From NCBI GenBank assembly GCA_016185425.1, contig JACPNQ010000043.1, positions 310,001 to 374,000 of the forward strand: DNA of 64,000 nucleotides, in the 5' to 3' direction. The notes beneath the pieces were generated by a model. It had not been told where the DNA came from. It was given only the letters and a program-made list of their open reading frames with translations, and ran no database searches. Every line of letters starts with the position of its first letter. The first letter of the stretch is position 1. Shown here piece after piece: positions 48,028-57,300 of the stretch. Origin of the DNA: Acidobacteriota bacterium. GTDB taxonomy: Bacteria > Acidobacteriota > Terriglobia > Bryobacterales > Bryobacteraceae. The translations under genes were made by a program, and so were the position numbers.

Positions 48028-49518
48028 ATGCCACATACGCCTTTGTTGTCTGCTATTTCGGAGATTGCCGGCCGGCTTTCCCAAGAATTCGATCCCGTCG
48101 TTTCGAGGAGAGGGTTCCTTGCGGCGGCTGGGCTCGCGGGGTCTGTGCTTGCCCAAGGTTCGCAGCGCGTGGTTATTGTTGGCGCCGGACTTGCCGGATT
48201 GACGTGCGCCTATCGTCTGGCCGCGCGGGGCATTGCGGCAACCATCTACGACGCCAATACACGCCTTGGGGGCCGGTGCTGGTCGCTCAACGGCGCTTTT
48301 GATGAAGGCCAGATTGTGGAACGTGGAGGCGAGTTGATCGACCAGGGCCATACGGCTATCCGCCAGCTCTGCCAGGAGCTGCGACTACCGCTCGACAACC
48401 TGCTCGCGGCCGAGCCGAACGGTGCCGAGCCCTTCTACTACTTCAACGGCGCGCGCTACCCCTATGCGGAAGCCGTCAACGATTTGAAGACGATTTGGAA
48501 AAAGGTACACGCCGACCTGTCCGCCGCCAGTTATCCGACCACTTACTACAGTTCGACGGAGCGCGGCCGGCAGTTAGACCGGATGTCTATCATCGACTGG
48601 CTGGATGAATCGGTTCCCGGCGGCGCATCTTCGCGGCTGGGTCAATTGCTGGATGTCGCCTATAACATCGAGTATGGCGAGGAGTGCTCCTCGCAAAGCG
48701 CACTCAATCTGATTTATCTGCTTGGTTACGCCGGGCCCGGCCAATTGCGGTTGTTCGGTCCTTCGAACGAGAAGTACCACGTGCGCGGCGGCAATGACCA
48801 GATCGTTGCGCGACTGGCGGCGGGGCTGGGCTCCAGTACCCGAACCGGCTACGCGCTGACGGCCATCTCGCGCGATGGCCGCGGCGAGTATACACTGGCG
48901 TTCCGAGTTGGGAACCGTACGGAAAAGGTGCCGGCGGACCGGGTGATTCTGGCGATTCCCTTTTCGATTCTGCGGACCTTGGATTTCGACAGCGCGGGGT
49001 TCAGCACGCGGAAGACGACCGCCATTCGCGAATTGGGAATGGGCGCCAATGCCAAGCTCCACTTACAGTTCCGCTCGCGACATTGGAACGCCCTTGGCGG
49101 TAATGGCGACAGTTACTCCTCGACCGGTTATCAGGCGACATGGGAAGTAACGCGCGCCCAGCCGGGAGCGTCCGGGATACTCGTCGACTATACGGGCGGG
49201 AATGCGGCCCGCATTGCGGACAAGACTTCACCTCAAACTGTATTGACCCGCATCGAGCCGGTGATGCCGGGATTGAGCGCGCAGTGGAATGGAAAGTGGC
49301 AGTTGCAACACTGGCCATCGAATCCGTTGACTCGCGGGTCGTATTCGTACTGGAAACCCGGTCAATATACGAGCTTTGTTGGGGTCGAGGGTGAGGTGGA
49401 AGGCGCGTGCCATTTCTGCGGCGAGCACACGTCGCTCGACTTCCAGGGGTATTTGAATGGGGCCGTTGAAACCGGGGAACGCGCGGCCGCGGAGGTCATT
49501 AGCGCCGTGGGAAAGTGA
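48028..49518 (+). CDS. Tat-exported flavin monoamine oxidase-like protein
   Basis: 496 residues. A 25-residue leader precedes the twin-arginine motif SRRGFLAAAGLAG. FAD binding: VVIVGAGLAGLTCAYRL (about 48-64), then YDANTRLGGRCW (about 76-87), the GG-doublet of the amine oxidase family, and the C-terminal FAD block CGEHTSLDFQGYLNGAVETGERAA (about 465-488). Substrate-domain strands fit amine oxidases and related phytoene-type enzymes. Likely oxidises an amine or amino acid in the periplasm, producing peroxide. No partner gene is evident. Confidence 0.86.
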   Translation: MPHTPLLSAISEIAGRLSQEFDPVVSRRGFLAAAGLAGSVLAQGSQRVVIVGAGLAGLTCAYRLAARGIAATIYDANTRLGGRCWSLNGAFDEGQIVERGGELIDQGHTAIRQLCQELRLPLDNLLAAEPNGAEPFYYFNGARYPYAEAVNDLKTIWKKVHADLSAASYPTTYYSSTERGRQLDRMSIIDWLDESVPGGASSRLGQLLDVAYNIEYGEECSSQSALNLIYLLGYAGPGQLRLFGPSNEKYHVRGGNDQIVARLAAGLGSSTRTGYALTAISRDGRGEYTLAFRVGNRTEKVPADRVILAIPFSILRTLDFDSAGFSTRKTTAIRELGMGANAKLHLQFRSRHWNALGGNGDSYSSTGYQATWEVTRAQPGASGILVDYTGGNAARIADKTSPQTVLTRIEPVMPGLSAQWNGKWQLQHWPSNPLTRGSYSYWKPGQYTSFVGVEGEVEGACHFCGEHTSLDFQGYLNGAVETGERAAAEVISAVGK

Positions 49519-49549
49519 AGTACCAGTCCCCGGCCCGGCTTGGCGCGTA

Positions 49550-50515
49550 CTACCTGGCAGCTTCGGCGAGGTAGGAATCGAGCCAGGCGGTGCCTTCGTA
49601 AATTACGCCTTTCGCTTCGGCGGCGCGGATCATGTCGCGGACGGCGGTTAGATCAGATTGGTGGCGGGCCCTGATGGAACCGGGTATTCCGCCGAGCATT
49701 TTTGCCGGCGCATATACCTTGCGCAATTCGGCTTGGGTGGGGACTTGGCCTTGTGCGATTCGCGCGGACATTTCGCGGGCGAGCCGGCCGGCGGCCGTCC
49801 AGCAGTGCTCCTGAACATCAGCCGGCAGCGTAGCGACGCGCTCCTGGAGTGCGTAGAGGGCATCGGCGGAGTTGGGGCCATCGAGCATTGGGAGGAGTTG
49901 CGCGGTGTCGATGCGTGCCAGGGCGTTTTGGCGGACTTCGCCGGATTCGTCCGGTCCCGTGAATTGGAGAAGCTCCTCGATCTTTGCGCCGGCGGGTAGT
50001 TTGGCCAGTTCGGCGGCTCGGCGCGCGCTTGTTTGCTCGAGAGTCTGTTGTTCGGTTTGACGGGCGTTGCGCCATTCGACGGTTAGTGAGTCATAGGCGG
50101 CGACTCCGGATATGCCGAAGGCGGCGGCGATGCCAACAGCGCCCGTGAAGAGGAGGCGATTCGAAAAGAAACCGCTGGCGATGATACAGATCGGGAGCGC
50201 GGTGGCGAGGATACCGAAGATATGGGGCCATGGAAGGCTGACCTGTTTGTCGATTGACAGGAAAAGCATGGCGCCGCAAGCGGTTTCGAGGACGACTACG
50301 CCCGCGATGACAAACAGTGCGTGGATGGCGCGGGAGTTGATCAGGAGGAGCGCCGTGATCAGCACGGCGGCGCGGAGAAGGCAGAGGACGAGGATGCCGA
50401 AGCCGGCCGGATTGCCATCGCGGCCGTTGTGGGCAGCGATTGAGTAGGTCATGGGGATAAGGCCGGCGGTGAGGAGGACGGCGAGTGCAAGGAAGACGAG
50501 CGCCAGTGTGCGCAT
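49550..50515 (-). CDS. Membrane protein of unknown function
   Basis: 321 residues. Four to five hydrophobic helices occupy residues 1-145 (MRTLALVFLALAVLLTAG; FGILVLCLLRAAVLITALLL; HALFVIAGVVVLETACGAMLF; FGILATALPICIIASGFF; LLFTGAVGIAAAFGIS). The rest is a soluble helical domain rich in Ala, Glu and Gln (QTEQQTLEQTSARRAAELAKL). I recognise no family. It is downstream of the DUF1592/DUF1552 set on the same strand, with a 62-base AT-richer gap that may hold its own promoter. Confidence 0.72.
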   Translation of the reverse strand: MRTLALVFLALAVLLTAGLIPMTYSIAAHNGRDGNPAGFGILVLCLLRAAVLITALLLINSRAIHALFVIAGVVVLETACGAMLFLSIDKQVSLPWPHIFGILATALPICIIASGFFSNRLLFTGAVGIAAAFGISGVAAYDSLTVEWRNARQTEQQTLEQTSARRAAELAKLPAGAKIEELLQFTGPDESGEVRQNALARIDTAQLLPMLDGPNSADALYALQERVATLPADVQEHCWTAAGRLAREMSARIAQGQVPTQAELRKVYAPAKMLGGIPGSIRARHQSDLTAVRDMIRAAEAKGVIYEGTAWLDSYLAEAAR

Positions 50516-50577
50516 GGGGATCTAGGAGAGTCGAAAGATTAAGGTTAGATTAAATTGGTCTTTGACACGGTTTTATT

Positions 50578-50961
50578 TCAGGCGAGTTTTTTTAGGCGGA
50601 AGGTGGCTTTGGCGCCGAGTCCGTTGCGCGTTTGGGCACCGCCGCCGTTGCCGGCATTGTAGACACTCTCGCGCTCGCGTGTCAGTTCCAACTGGCCATC
50701 CTTCATGCTGCCAGTGAAACGCAGACGGCTTTCGTTGATCTGGTTGCCTGCCTGTTCCGTCGCCGCTACTACAAACGTGACCAGGTCGCCGGCGACTATC
50801 CCCTCGACGATCGGGCTGCTTTTGTAGTCGCCGTAAAGTTTGCCTGTTAGCTTCGTGCCTTCCTGCTTGAACTCGAAAGCGATGTCGACCGATTCGCCGT
50901 TGCGCGCCGGCACTTGGCCGACCCAGATGCCGCTCAGTAAGACTGCCGCGAGGAACGTCAT
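50578..50961 (-). CDS. Small secreted beta-rich protein
   Basis: 127 residues with a short signal peptide (MTFLAAVLLSGIWVGQ). The mature part reads like the small lipocalin-like beta proteins frequent in acidobacteria: VDIAFEFKQEGTKLTGKLYGDYKSSPIVEGIVAGDLVTFVV, then RLRFTGSMKDGQLELTRE. These resemble domains attached to glycoside hydrolases and DUF1080 proteins; no active site is visible. It starts 2 bases after the DUF1552 stop, so it belongs to that operon. Confidence 0.72.
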   Translation of the reverse strand: MTFLAAVLLSGIWVGQVPARNGESVDIAFEFKQEGTKLTGKLYGDYKSSPIVEGIVAGDLVTFVVAATEQAGNQINESRLRFTGSMKDGQLELTRERESVYNAGNGGGAQTRNGLGAKATFRLKKLA

Positions 50962-50963
50962 GA

Positions 50964-52289
50964 TTAGCCTTTCAGGAAGCCGGGCAGCGGGCCGGTGGAG
51001 TCGGCGAAGCGTTCGACGGGCGCGCCGAAGGCGTCGAGCATCGACACATAAAGATTCGCGAGCGGATCGTCTTCGGTGTACTTCAGATGCTGGCCGGCGT
51101 CGATGCGGCCGCCGCCGAGTCCGCCGACAACGATGGGAAGCCTGTGGGGATTGTGGCTGTTGCCGTCGCTGAGGGCACTGGCGAAGATCACCATAGAGTT
51201 GTCGAGCACGGTCGACTCACCTTCCTTCATTTCGTTAAGGCGGCGAAGAAGGTAGGCGTACTGCTCGATGTGCCATTTGTTGATGATCTGGTACTGGCGG
51301 AGCTTGTCGGCTTCCTTGGCATGGTGGGAGACGTCGTGATGGCCGGCCGTTACTCCTTCGAGGAAACGGAAGCTGACGTTGCTGACGGCGTTGCCGAACA
51401 TGAATGTCGAAACGCGCGTGGTGTCGGTCTGGAATGCCGTGGCGATCATGTCCATCATGAGGCGGCAGTGCGCTGCGTGGTCGGCGGGCTTTTCGGGGGG
51501 AGCCGCCTTGGGGTCGATCGGGGCGCGCGCCTTCCAGGTGCGCTGTGTACCGGCGGAGGCGCGTTGGACACGCTGTTCGAGCGAGCGCATGAGGGACATG
51601 TACTCGTCGATGCGGATACGGTCCGCGGCGCCGACCTGGCTACGGAGCTTGTTGGCGTCGCCGAGAACACGGTCGAGGAGGAGCGTGTCCAGTTTGGCGG
51701 AGTTGGTCGACTGCCCGGAGGCGGCGCGGAAGAGGCGCTCGTAGACGGCGCGGGGGTTGATTTCTCGCGCGAGGGGCGTGGTGGCGTTGCTCCAGGCGAT
51801 GTGGGAGCCGTAGACGCGAGTGTAGCCAACAACGGCGTCGACGCCAATGGCGACGGGAGTAACGCCAAGCTCCAACGATGGGAGCGGAGTCTGGTCGGCA
51901 CAGCTTTGCGCGCAGAGCTGATCGACGGAGACGCCGTTGCCGATGTCGGCACCCCACGTTTTTTTGATCGTCGTGCAGGTGAGGATGGCCGCTTCCTTCA
52001 CGTAGTGACCGTCGCCGCCTTTGGAGTTGGCGTTCCAGAGGTTGCTGACGACGGTGATCTTGTCCTTCACCGGGCCGAGCGGTTCCAGCGTGGGAGAGAG
52101 CTGGAAATCGCGACCTGTGCCGACGGGGTTCCAAGCGTCGACATTGACGCCGTTCGGCATATAGAGCGCGGCGAGGCGGACGGGCGGCCTGGCAGTTGGG
52201 GATGTTGCGGCCATCGCCTCCAGCCAGGGGAGGCCGAGGCCGACACCGGCACCACGCAGCAACGTACGGCGGGAGAGAGAAGTCTTCAT
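50964..52289 (-). CDS. DUF1552 family Tat-exported protein
   Basis: 441 residues. The twin-arginine motif LSRRTLLRGAGVGLGLPWLEAM opens the protein. Landmarks of DUF1552 follow: LAALYMPNGVNVDAWNP (about 38-54), TVVSNLWN, YEHIAW-like stretch in SHIAWSN, LDNSMVIFASALSDGNSHN (about 363-381) and PIVVGGLGGG. This family is sulfatase/DUF1501-like in fold and of unknown activity; it is regularly paired with the multi-domain DUF1592 cytochrome protein, as here (4-base overlap). The pair is exported and probably works on a polymer or in electron transfer. Confidence 0.9.
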   Translation of the reverse strand: MKTSLSRRTLLRGAGVGLGLPWLEAMAATSPTARPPVRLAALYMPNGVNVDAWNPVGTGRDFQLSPTLEPLGPVKDKITVVSNLWNANSKGGDGHYVKEAAILTCTTIKKTWGADIGNGVSVDQLCAQSCADQTPLPSLELGVTPVAIGVDAVVGYTRVYGSHIAWSNATTPLAREINPRAVYERLFRAASGQSTNSAKLDTLLLDRVLGDANKLRSQVGAADRIRIDEYMSLMRSLEQRVQRASAGTQRTWKARAPIDPKAAPPEKPADHAAHCRLMMDMIATAFQTDTTRVSTFMFGNAVSNVSFRFLEGVTAGHHDVSHHAKEADKLRQYQIINKWHIEQYAYLLRRLNEMKEGESTVLDNSMVIFASALSDGNSHNPHRLPIVVGGLGGGRIDAGQHLKYTEDDPLANLYVSMLDAFGAPVERFADSTGPLPGFLKG

Positions 52290-54190
52290 TTCTTTCCAGG
52301 CTCCTTCGGGGGCACGAAACCCGTTTGTTGGCGGAACGGAACGCTAAGTACGATTTCTTCCAGCAGCGTTTGGGCGCTGTAGTTATTCTGCTTCACTTTT
52401 GCGACGATTGCATCCACGGTACAAGAGTCCTGGATGGTGAGGCCGCGGCCAAGGGCATAGCCGAGGAGTTTGTTGGTGAGATGGCGAACGAAGAGGTCTT
52501 TGCGCTCAAGGAGAGCGTTGCGCAGTTCTTCGGGGCCATTGAATTTTGTACCGTCGATGAGCTCGCCGCGCGCATCGATGGGTTTGCCCGCGTCGTCGGT
52601 ACGCCAGCGGCCGGTGACGTCGTAGTTTTCGAGCGCGAACCCGAATGGATCGATGCGGCTATGGCAGCTTGCGCAAACGGCGTTGTTGCGGTGTTGGGCG
52701 AGGCGCTCCCGCATTGTCCTTGGCGCGGCGCCGGCATGGACTTCTTCGAGCGCGGGGACGTTGGCGGGAGGAGGAGGCGGCGGCGTGCCGAGGATGGATT
52801 CCAGTATCCACGCGCCGCGGAGGACGGGGCTGGTGCGGTACGGGTATGAGGAAACCGAAAGGACGGCGGGCATACCGAGCAGGCCGCCGCGCTTGGAGTT
52901 TTCCGGCAGCGGGATCCAGTGCGGCTGCGAGGCCTGGTTCGGACGGAGCTCGAGCTTGAGATCGAAAAGAGTGGCGAGTTTGCGGGTGCCGATTGTGTGT
53001 TTGGAATCGAGGAAGTACGTTAGCGGGAGGTTCTGCAGGAAGACTTCGCGGAAGAAGAGGATCGGTTGATAGCGAATGTCGGAGCGAAGGTCTTCGTCCT
53101 TTGTGAAATCCGGAAAGAGCCTGGCGTCGGGGGCTTTGTCGCCGCTGAGCTCGCGGGTGTGGAGCCACTGCTCGACAAAGCTTTGGGCGAATTCGACGGA
53201 GCGGTCGTTGCGCATCATGATGCCGACTAGCTGGCGGAGGACTTCGGGGTCCTGGAGTCTGTTGCGGGAGGCGAGATCGAACAAGAGCTCGTCCGGCATG
53301 CTGCCCCAGAGGAAATAAGAGAGACGCGAGGCGAGCGAGTATTGATCCAGCGGGCGCGGGGCAGTGTTGGGATTGGGAGGCTCGACGTGGAAGAGGAAGT
53401 TGGGTGAGACGAGGACGCCACGGAGGGCGAAGAGGATGGAGTTGTTGAAAGATTCGCCTTGTTTCTGGGCGGCGCGGAAGAGGTCGAGATAGGGCTGGGC
53501 TTCGGCTTCCGTGGTGGGGCGGCGGAAGGCGCGCGGGAGGAACGCGTTGATGATTTTGCGGGCGGCACGGTCCGGCGTAGTGCTGGGGCCCGGCCCGGCG
53601 ACGAAGATGCGATTGCGGGACTTGAATTCCTTGGAGGCGAAGTCCATGGCGAACCTGGCGGCTTCGAGATATTTTTCGGAGTGGAGGGGGCTCAGAAAGA
53701 GCGTTTCGGCCGCGTTGTCGAAGCCTTCACCGCCTGCGCCATCGGCGGGAAGAGTGCGCGCGATGTCCATGTGCATATCGAGGAGGTCGCGGACGGTGCC
53801 AGCGTACTCGGTACGGTTGAGCCGGCGGATAAGAGAGCGGCCGGGTGTTATTCCGCCGGCACACGCCGCGTCGTGGACGGATTCGTGCACCCAGTTGCCG
53901 AACGACTCGCGTTCATCGAGCGGCGGTACGGGGGCGCCCTTGGGGGGCATCTCGCCGTTTTTCACGCGGTTGGTAAGGGAGAGCCATCTGTTGGCGCCGG
54001 TGAGGAGGGACTCTTTCGCAGCGATGCGGCTGAGTTTGAAGCCGCCGGCACCGCCTTTGTCCTGATGGCATTTTTCGCAGTACTGGGTGAGAAACTTCTG
54101 CGCGTCGTCGAAGGTGTAAGGCGGGGACTGCGCACACACTACAGCGGCGGCCGCGAGGAGCACCACGGGGAGAGGACGAACAACTGCCAT
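52286..54190 (-). CDS. DUF1587/1592/1588/1585 cytochrome-like protein
   Basis: 634 residues, signal peptide MAVVRPLPVVLLAAAAVVCA. A heme site CEKCH at 38-42 sits in the N-terminal cytochrome-like domain, and a second CASCH lies near residue 500. Domain landmarks in order: RRLNRTEYAGTVRDLLDM (DUF1587, about 122), RAFRRPTTEAEAQPYLDLF (DUF1595), SRLSYFLWGSMPDELLF (DUF1592), KRGGLLGMPAVLSVSSYPYRTSPVLRG (DUF1588) and KLLGYALGRGL (DUF1585, near the end). This is the planctomycete/acidobacterial type protein of unknown reaction, found with DUF1552. Translationally coupled to it (ATGA overlap). Confidence 0.9.
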   Translation of the reverse strand: MAVVRPLPVVLLAAAAVVCAQSPPYTFDDAQKFLTQYCEKCHQDKGGAGGFKLSRIAAKESLLTGANRWLSLTNRVKNGEMPPKGAPVPPLDERESFGNWVHESVHDAACAGGITPGRSLIRRLNRTEYAGTVRDLLDMHMDIARTLPADGAGGEGFDNAAETLFLSPLHSEKYLEAARFAMDFASKEFKSRNRIFVAGPGPSTTPDRAARKIINAFLPRAFRRPTTEAEAQPYLDLFRAAQKQGESFNNSILFALRGVLVSPNFLFHVEPPNPNTAPRPLDQYSLASRLSYFLWGSMPDELLFDLASRNRLQDPEVLRQLVGIMMRNDRSVEFAQSFVEQWLHTRELSGDKAPDARLFPDFTKDEDLRSDIRYQPILFFREVFLQNLPLTYFLDSKHTIGTRKLATLFDLKLELRPNQASQPHWIPLPENSKRGGLLGMPAVLSVSSYPYRTSPVLRGAWILESILGTPPPPPPANVPALEEVHAGAAPRTMRERLAQHRNNAVCASCHSRIDPFGFALENYDVTGRWRTDDAGKPIDARGELIDGTKFNGPEELRNALLERKDLFVRHLTNKLLGYALGRGLTIQDSCTVDAIVAKVKQNNYSAQTLLEEIVLSVPFRQQTGFVPPKEPGKK

Positions 54191-54236
54191 TCAGGGACAT
54201 CTTATCGCTTTGGCGGTGTGATTTGAAGGGGGGAAG

Positions 54237-54256
54237 ACGCTTCGTGGAGGAAGCGT
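54237..54256. promoter_or_regulatory. Inverted repeat in divergent promoter region
   Basis: ACGCTTC (54237-54243) and GAAGCGT (54250-54256), perfect 7-base arms and a 6-base centre, in the 133-base gap between the divergent DUF1592 and TIGR03437 genes. It could be a shared operator or an RNA hairpin; no T-run follows. Confidence 0.3.
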
Positions 54257-54323
54257 TGCGCGGGGACAGTAGGGAGTATAACCAGGAGAGCGGAGCTCGA
54301 ATTCTCTCGCTATTATAGACGAT

Positions 54324-57300
54324 ATGGTCCGGCTTACTTGTTTACTACTATGCGTCCTGGCGCCGGTTGCGGCATTGGAATTCGAAGAGAATCGAGGGCA
54401 ATTTCCCCCCAACGTTCGATTTAGCGCCCGCTCCGGGGAAAACGCCATCCTGATCGAAAGCCATGGAATGTTTTTTCAGAGGGCACAGGATTGGCTTCGA
54501 TTAGAGTTTGCCGATACCGCTCCGGGATTTGTGGCCGCGGGTGAAGCGCGCCGCGCGGGACTAGTTCATTACCTGACGAAGGGCATTCACGCGGGTACAT
54601 TTGAGCGGATCAGAATGGCGAGAATCTACCCGGGAATCGACGCTGTAGTTTATTTTCAGGGCGATCAGTTCGAATTCGACTTCGAAGTGGCTCCGGGCGC
54701 AAATCCCGATGCGATCCACATTGCACTGAGCAGCAACAGGAGGTGGCAGTTGCCCAGCGATGGCGGAATAGAGGGGGGAGGCATTCGAGTTGGTGTGCCG
54801 ATTGCCCACCAGAGCGCGGGTGAGCGTACAAGGCAAGTAGGGGCGCGGTTCGTACAAGATGGACGCTACGTTCGGCTACAATTGGACGCCTACGAGCAGA
54901 CGCTTCGGCTTGTTATCGACCCATTGGTGACATTCGCCAGGTACACCGGCGGAAAAGGCCGGCACAACTTCCTGGCAACCGCAGTGGACGATCAGGGCAA
55001 TAGCTATACCGGTGGAACAGTAGTCACTCTGCCCAATTCCCTGCAAACAAGTTCACGCCTGATTGCAGAAACGGGGCAGATCTTCGTTACAAAGTTCGAT
55101 CCGGCCGGGCGGAAGTTATATACGACATATATCGCGGGCGTGCCGAACCCGCCGGGCTCGACAAACATAATTTACTCCATGGCGGCGACGCCAGATGGAC
55201 AGTTAGTGATAGCCGGCGGGATTGAGGAAACGAGTGAAATGCCATTGAGCAACGCCGCACAGCCGAGGCACGGCGGCTCGCGAGACGGATTTCTGATGAA
55301 ACTAAACAGTAACGGGAGCGACGTGATTTTTTCGACCTATTTAGGGGGCATCGGATCCGATGAGGCGCATGCTGTAGCAATTGGGCCAGCGGGTGAGATT
55401 GTGGTTACCGGCTACACGAGCTCAACTGCGTTTCCATCTGTAGCCGGGAATGGGAGCACCTTTATGCCTGACCTGGATCTGTTTCTGGCCAAATATAGCG
55501 CCGGCGGACAGTTGATGTTCTCGACCCTGTTCGCGGCGAAACTGCAGCCGCCGCCAGCGACGAGCCCGCTGTTCCTGAATACCAAGATCAGAAACGCGAC
55601 GAGCATTGCGATGGACAAGGACGGAGAGATTTATGTAGGCGGGTACATTGTAACGGAATCGTTCGTTCAGATTATTGGAGGCGAGGGACCCCTCGGAAGT
55701 CCTCCCGCGGCGGAGGCCTTTGCGGCAAAGCTGGATCCGTCGGGCAAACGCGTTTTGTGGACGACCTACGTGGGAGGCAATAGTGGAGATTATGGGTACG
55801 CGCTCGCCGTTGATTCTGAAAAGAATGTTTACCTGGGTGGAACAACGGCGTCCGTCGACTTTCCGGTCAAGAATGCGTTCCAGCCGAAATTTGGCGGTGG
55901 ACGAGCCGATGGATTTCTGACTAAGCTAAATACATTCGGACAGGTGGAATTTGCCACGTATATCGGAGGCGAGCAGTACGATATTGTTACGTCTTTAATG
56001 GCCTTCGCCGGCGGCATTAGCGCCGCTGGGGATACGGAGTCTTTGCGATTCCCGCTGCGCAATGCCATCCGTGCAACACCACAACAGGGAGAGGCCTTTT
56101 ACTCGCGCGTATCAAGCGATGGAAGTCAACTTCTGTTCTCGACTTATATCGGCGGAAGTGGCTACGATTACGCCACTAAGGCCGCGGCCTCTGAGGATGG
56201 CTCGGTGGCGATGGCGATGTTGACTGGTTCAACGGACATTACAGGAATCGACGCTGCTTCGCAGGTGGACCCGAGTACCGATGTCGTCCTGCTCCGCCTT
56301 CGAACACCGATTACTGCAAGGCCCGCTCAAGTTGCGCTGAGCCGAGGCGCGGATTCACAGACCGTGGTGCTGGACACAAAGACCGGGCAAGCGTATTCGG
56401 CAACTGTAACGACCACCGAGGGTGGTGGATGGCTGAAAGTTACGCCCACCAACGGGACGACGACGAGTGCCACGACTCTGACTGTGAGCACGCGCGCCGA
56501 CGCGGTGGAACAGCTCGCCACGGGCGTTTATCGCGGAACAGTGATTGTTCATACGGGCGAAGGCGGCGTGCTGCGAATACCGGTGACAATTGAGATTCCA
56601 GCGCAGTTAAAGTTTACGCCAGAGCGCATTGAGATCACCGCCGGGTTCGGCGCAAGCATGCCGCAGGAACTAACTGTTGCAGTAAGCTCGGGCGTGACTG
56701 CGACGCAATTGAGTGCTACAGCGACGATGGACGGCGGCGGGTCCTGGTTGCGGATATCACCGGCCCAGTTCGCCACGCCGGGAACGCTGACGGTTTCGGC
56801 ATCCCCGAATTCGCTGGCAGTTGGCACATACACCGGAACCGTTACATTGCGGAGTGGAACGGCCGTCGCAGCAACCGTGCCCGTCCGGCTGCGGATTGTC
56901 GCGGCCACCGCAAATCCCGCGACCGTAAGAGCGAGCGCGAACCGAAAGGATGTTAACGTCGAGGTGACGTTTGCCGCCGGTTTGGCGTGGACGGCCTTGG
57001 TGGATGAGTCCTGGGTATCGATCTTGTCGGGCGCAGCCGGCAGTGGTCCGGGCGTGATCCAACTGAGAATAGCGGAAAACACTACGGGGAGGGATCGCAC
57101 AGCTACGCTACGTGCGGGATCCGTAGTGGTTCCTATCGCACAGGCCGGACCGTTGCAATTAAGTACGCCAGCCAGGGAGTTGGGATTCCGCCTGGATCGG
57201 GACCTCCCGCGTACCCTAACGCAGAGCGTTGCGGTAACGAGCGGGGAAGCATCGGTGGAGATCGAGGCTGCTTCCAGCGAAAGTTGGCTGGATGTACAGA

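Noticed and set aside
51087..52382. 431-codon plus-strand frame across the DUF1552 gene
   Set aside because: Antisense shadow; composition is Gly/Val/Asp-rich without motifs, while the minus strand encodes clear DUF1552 landmarks.
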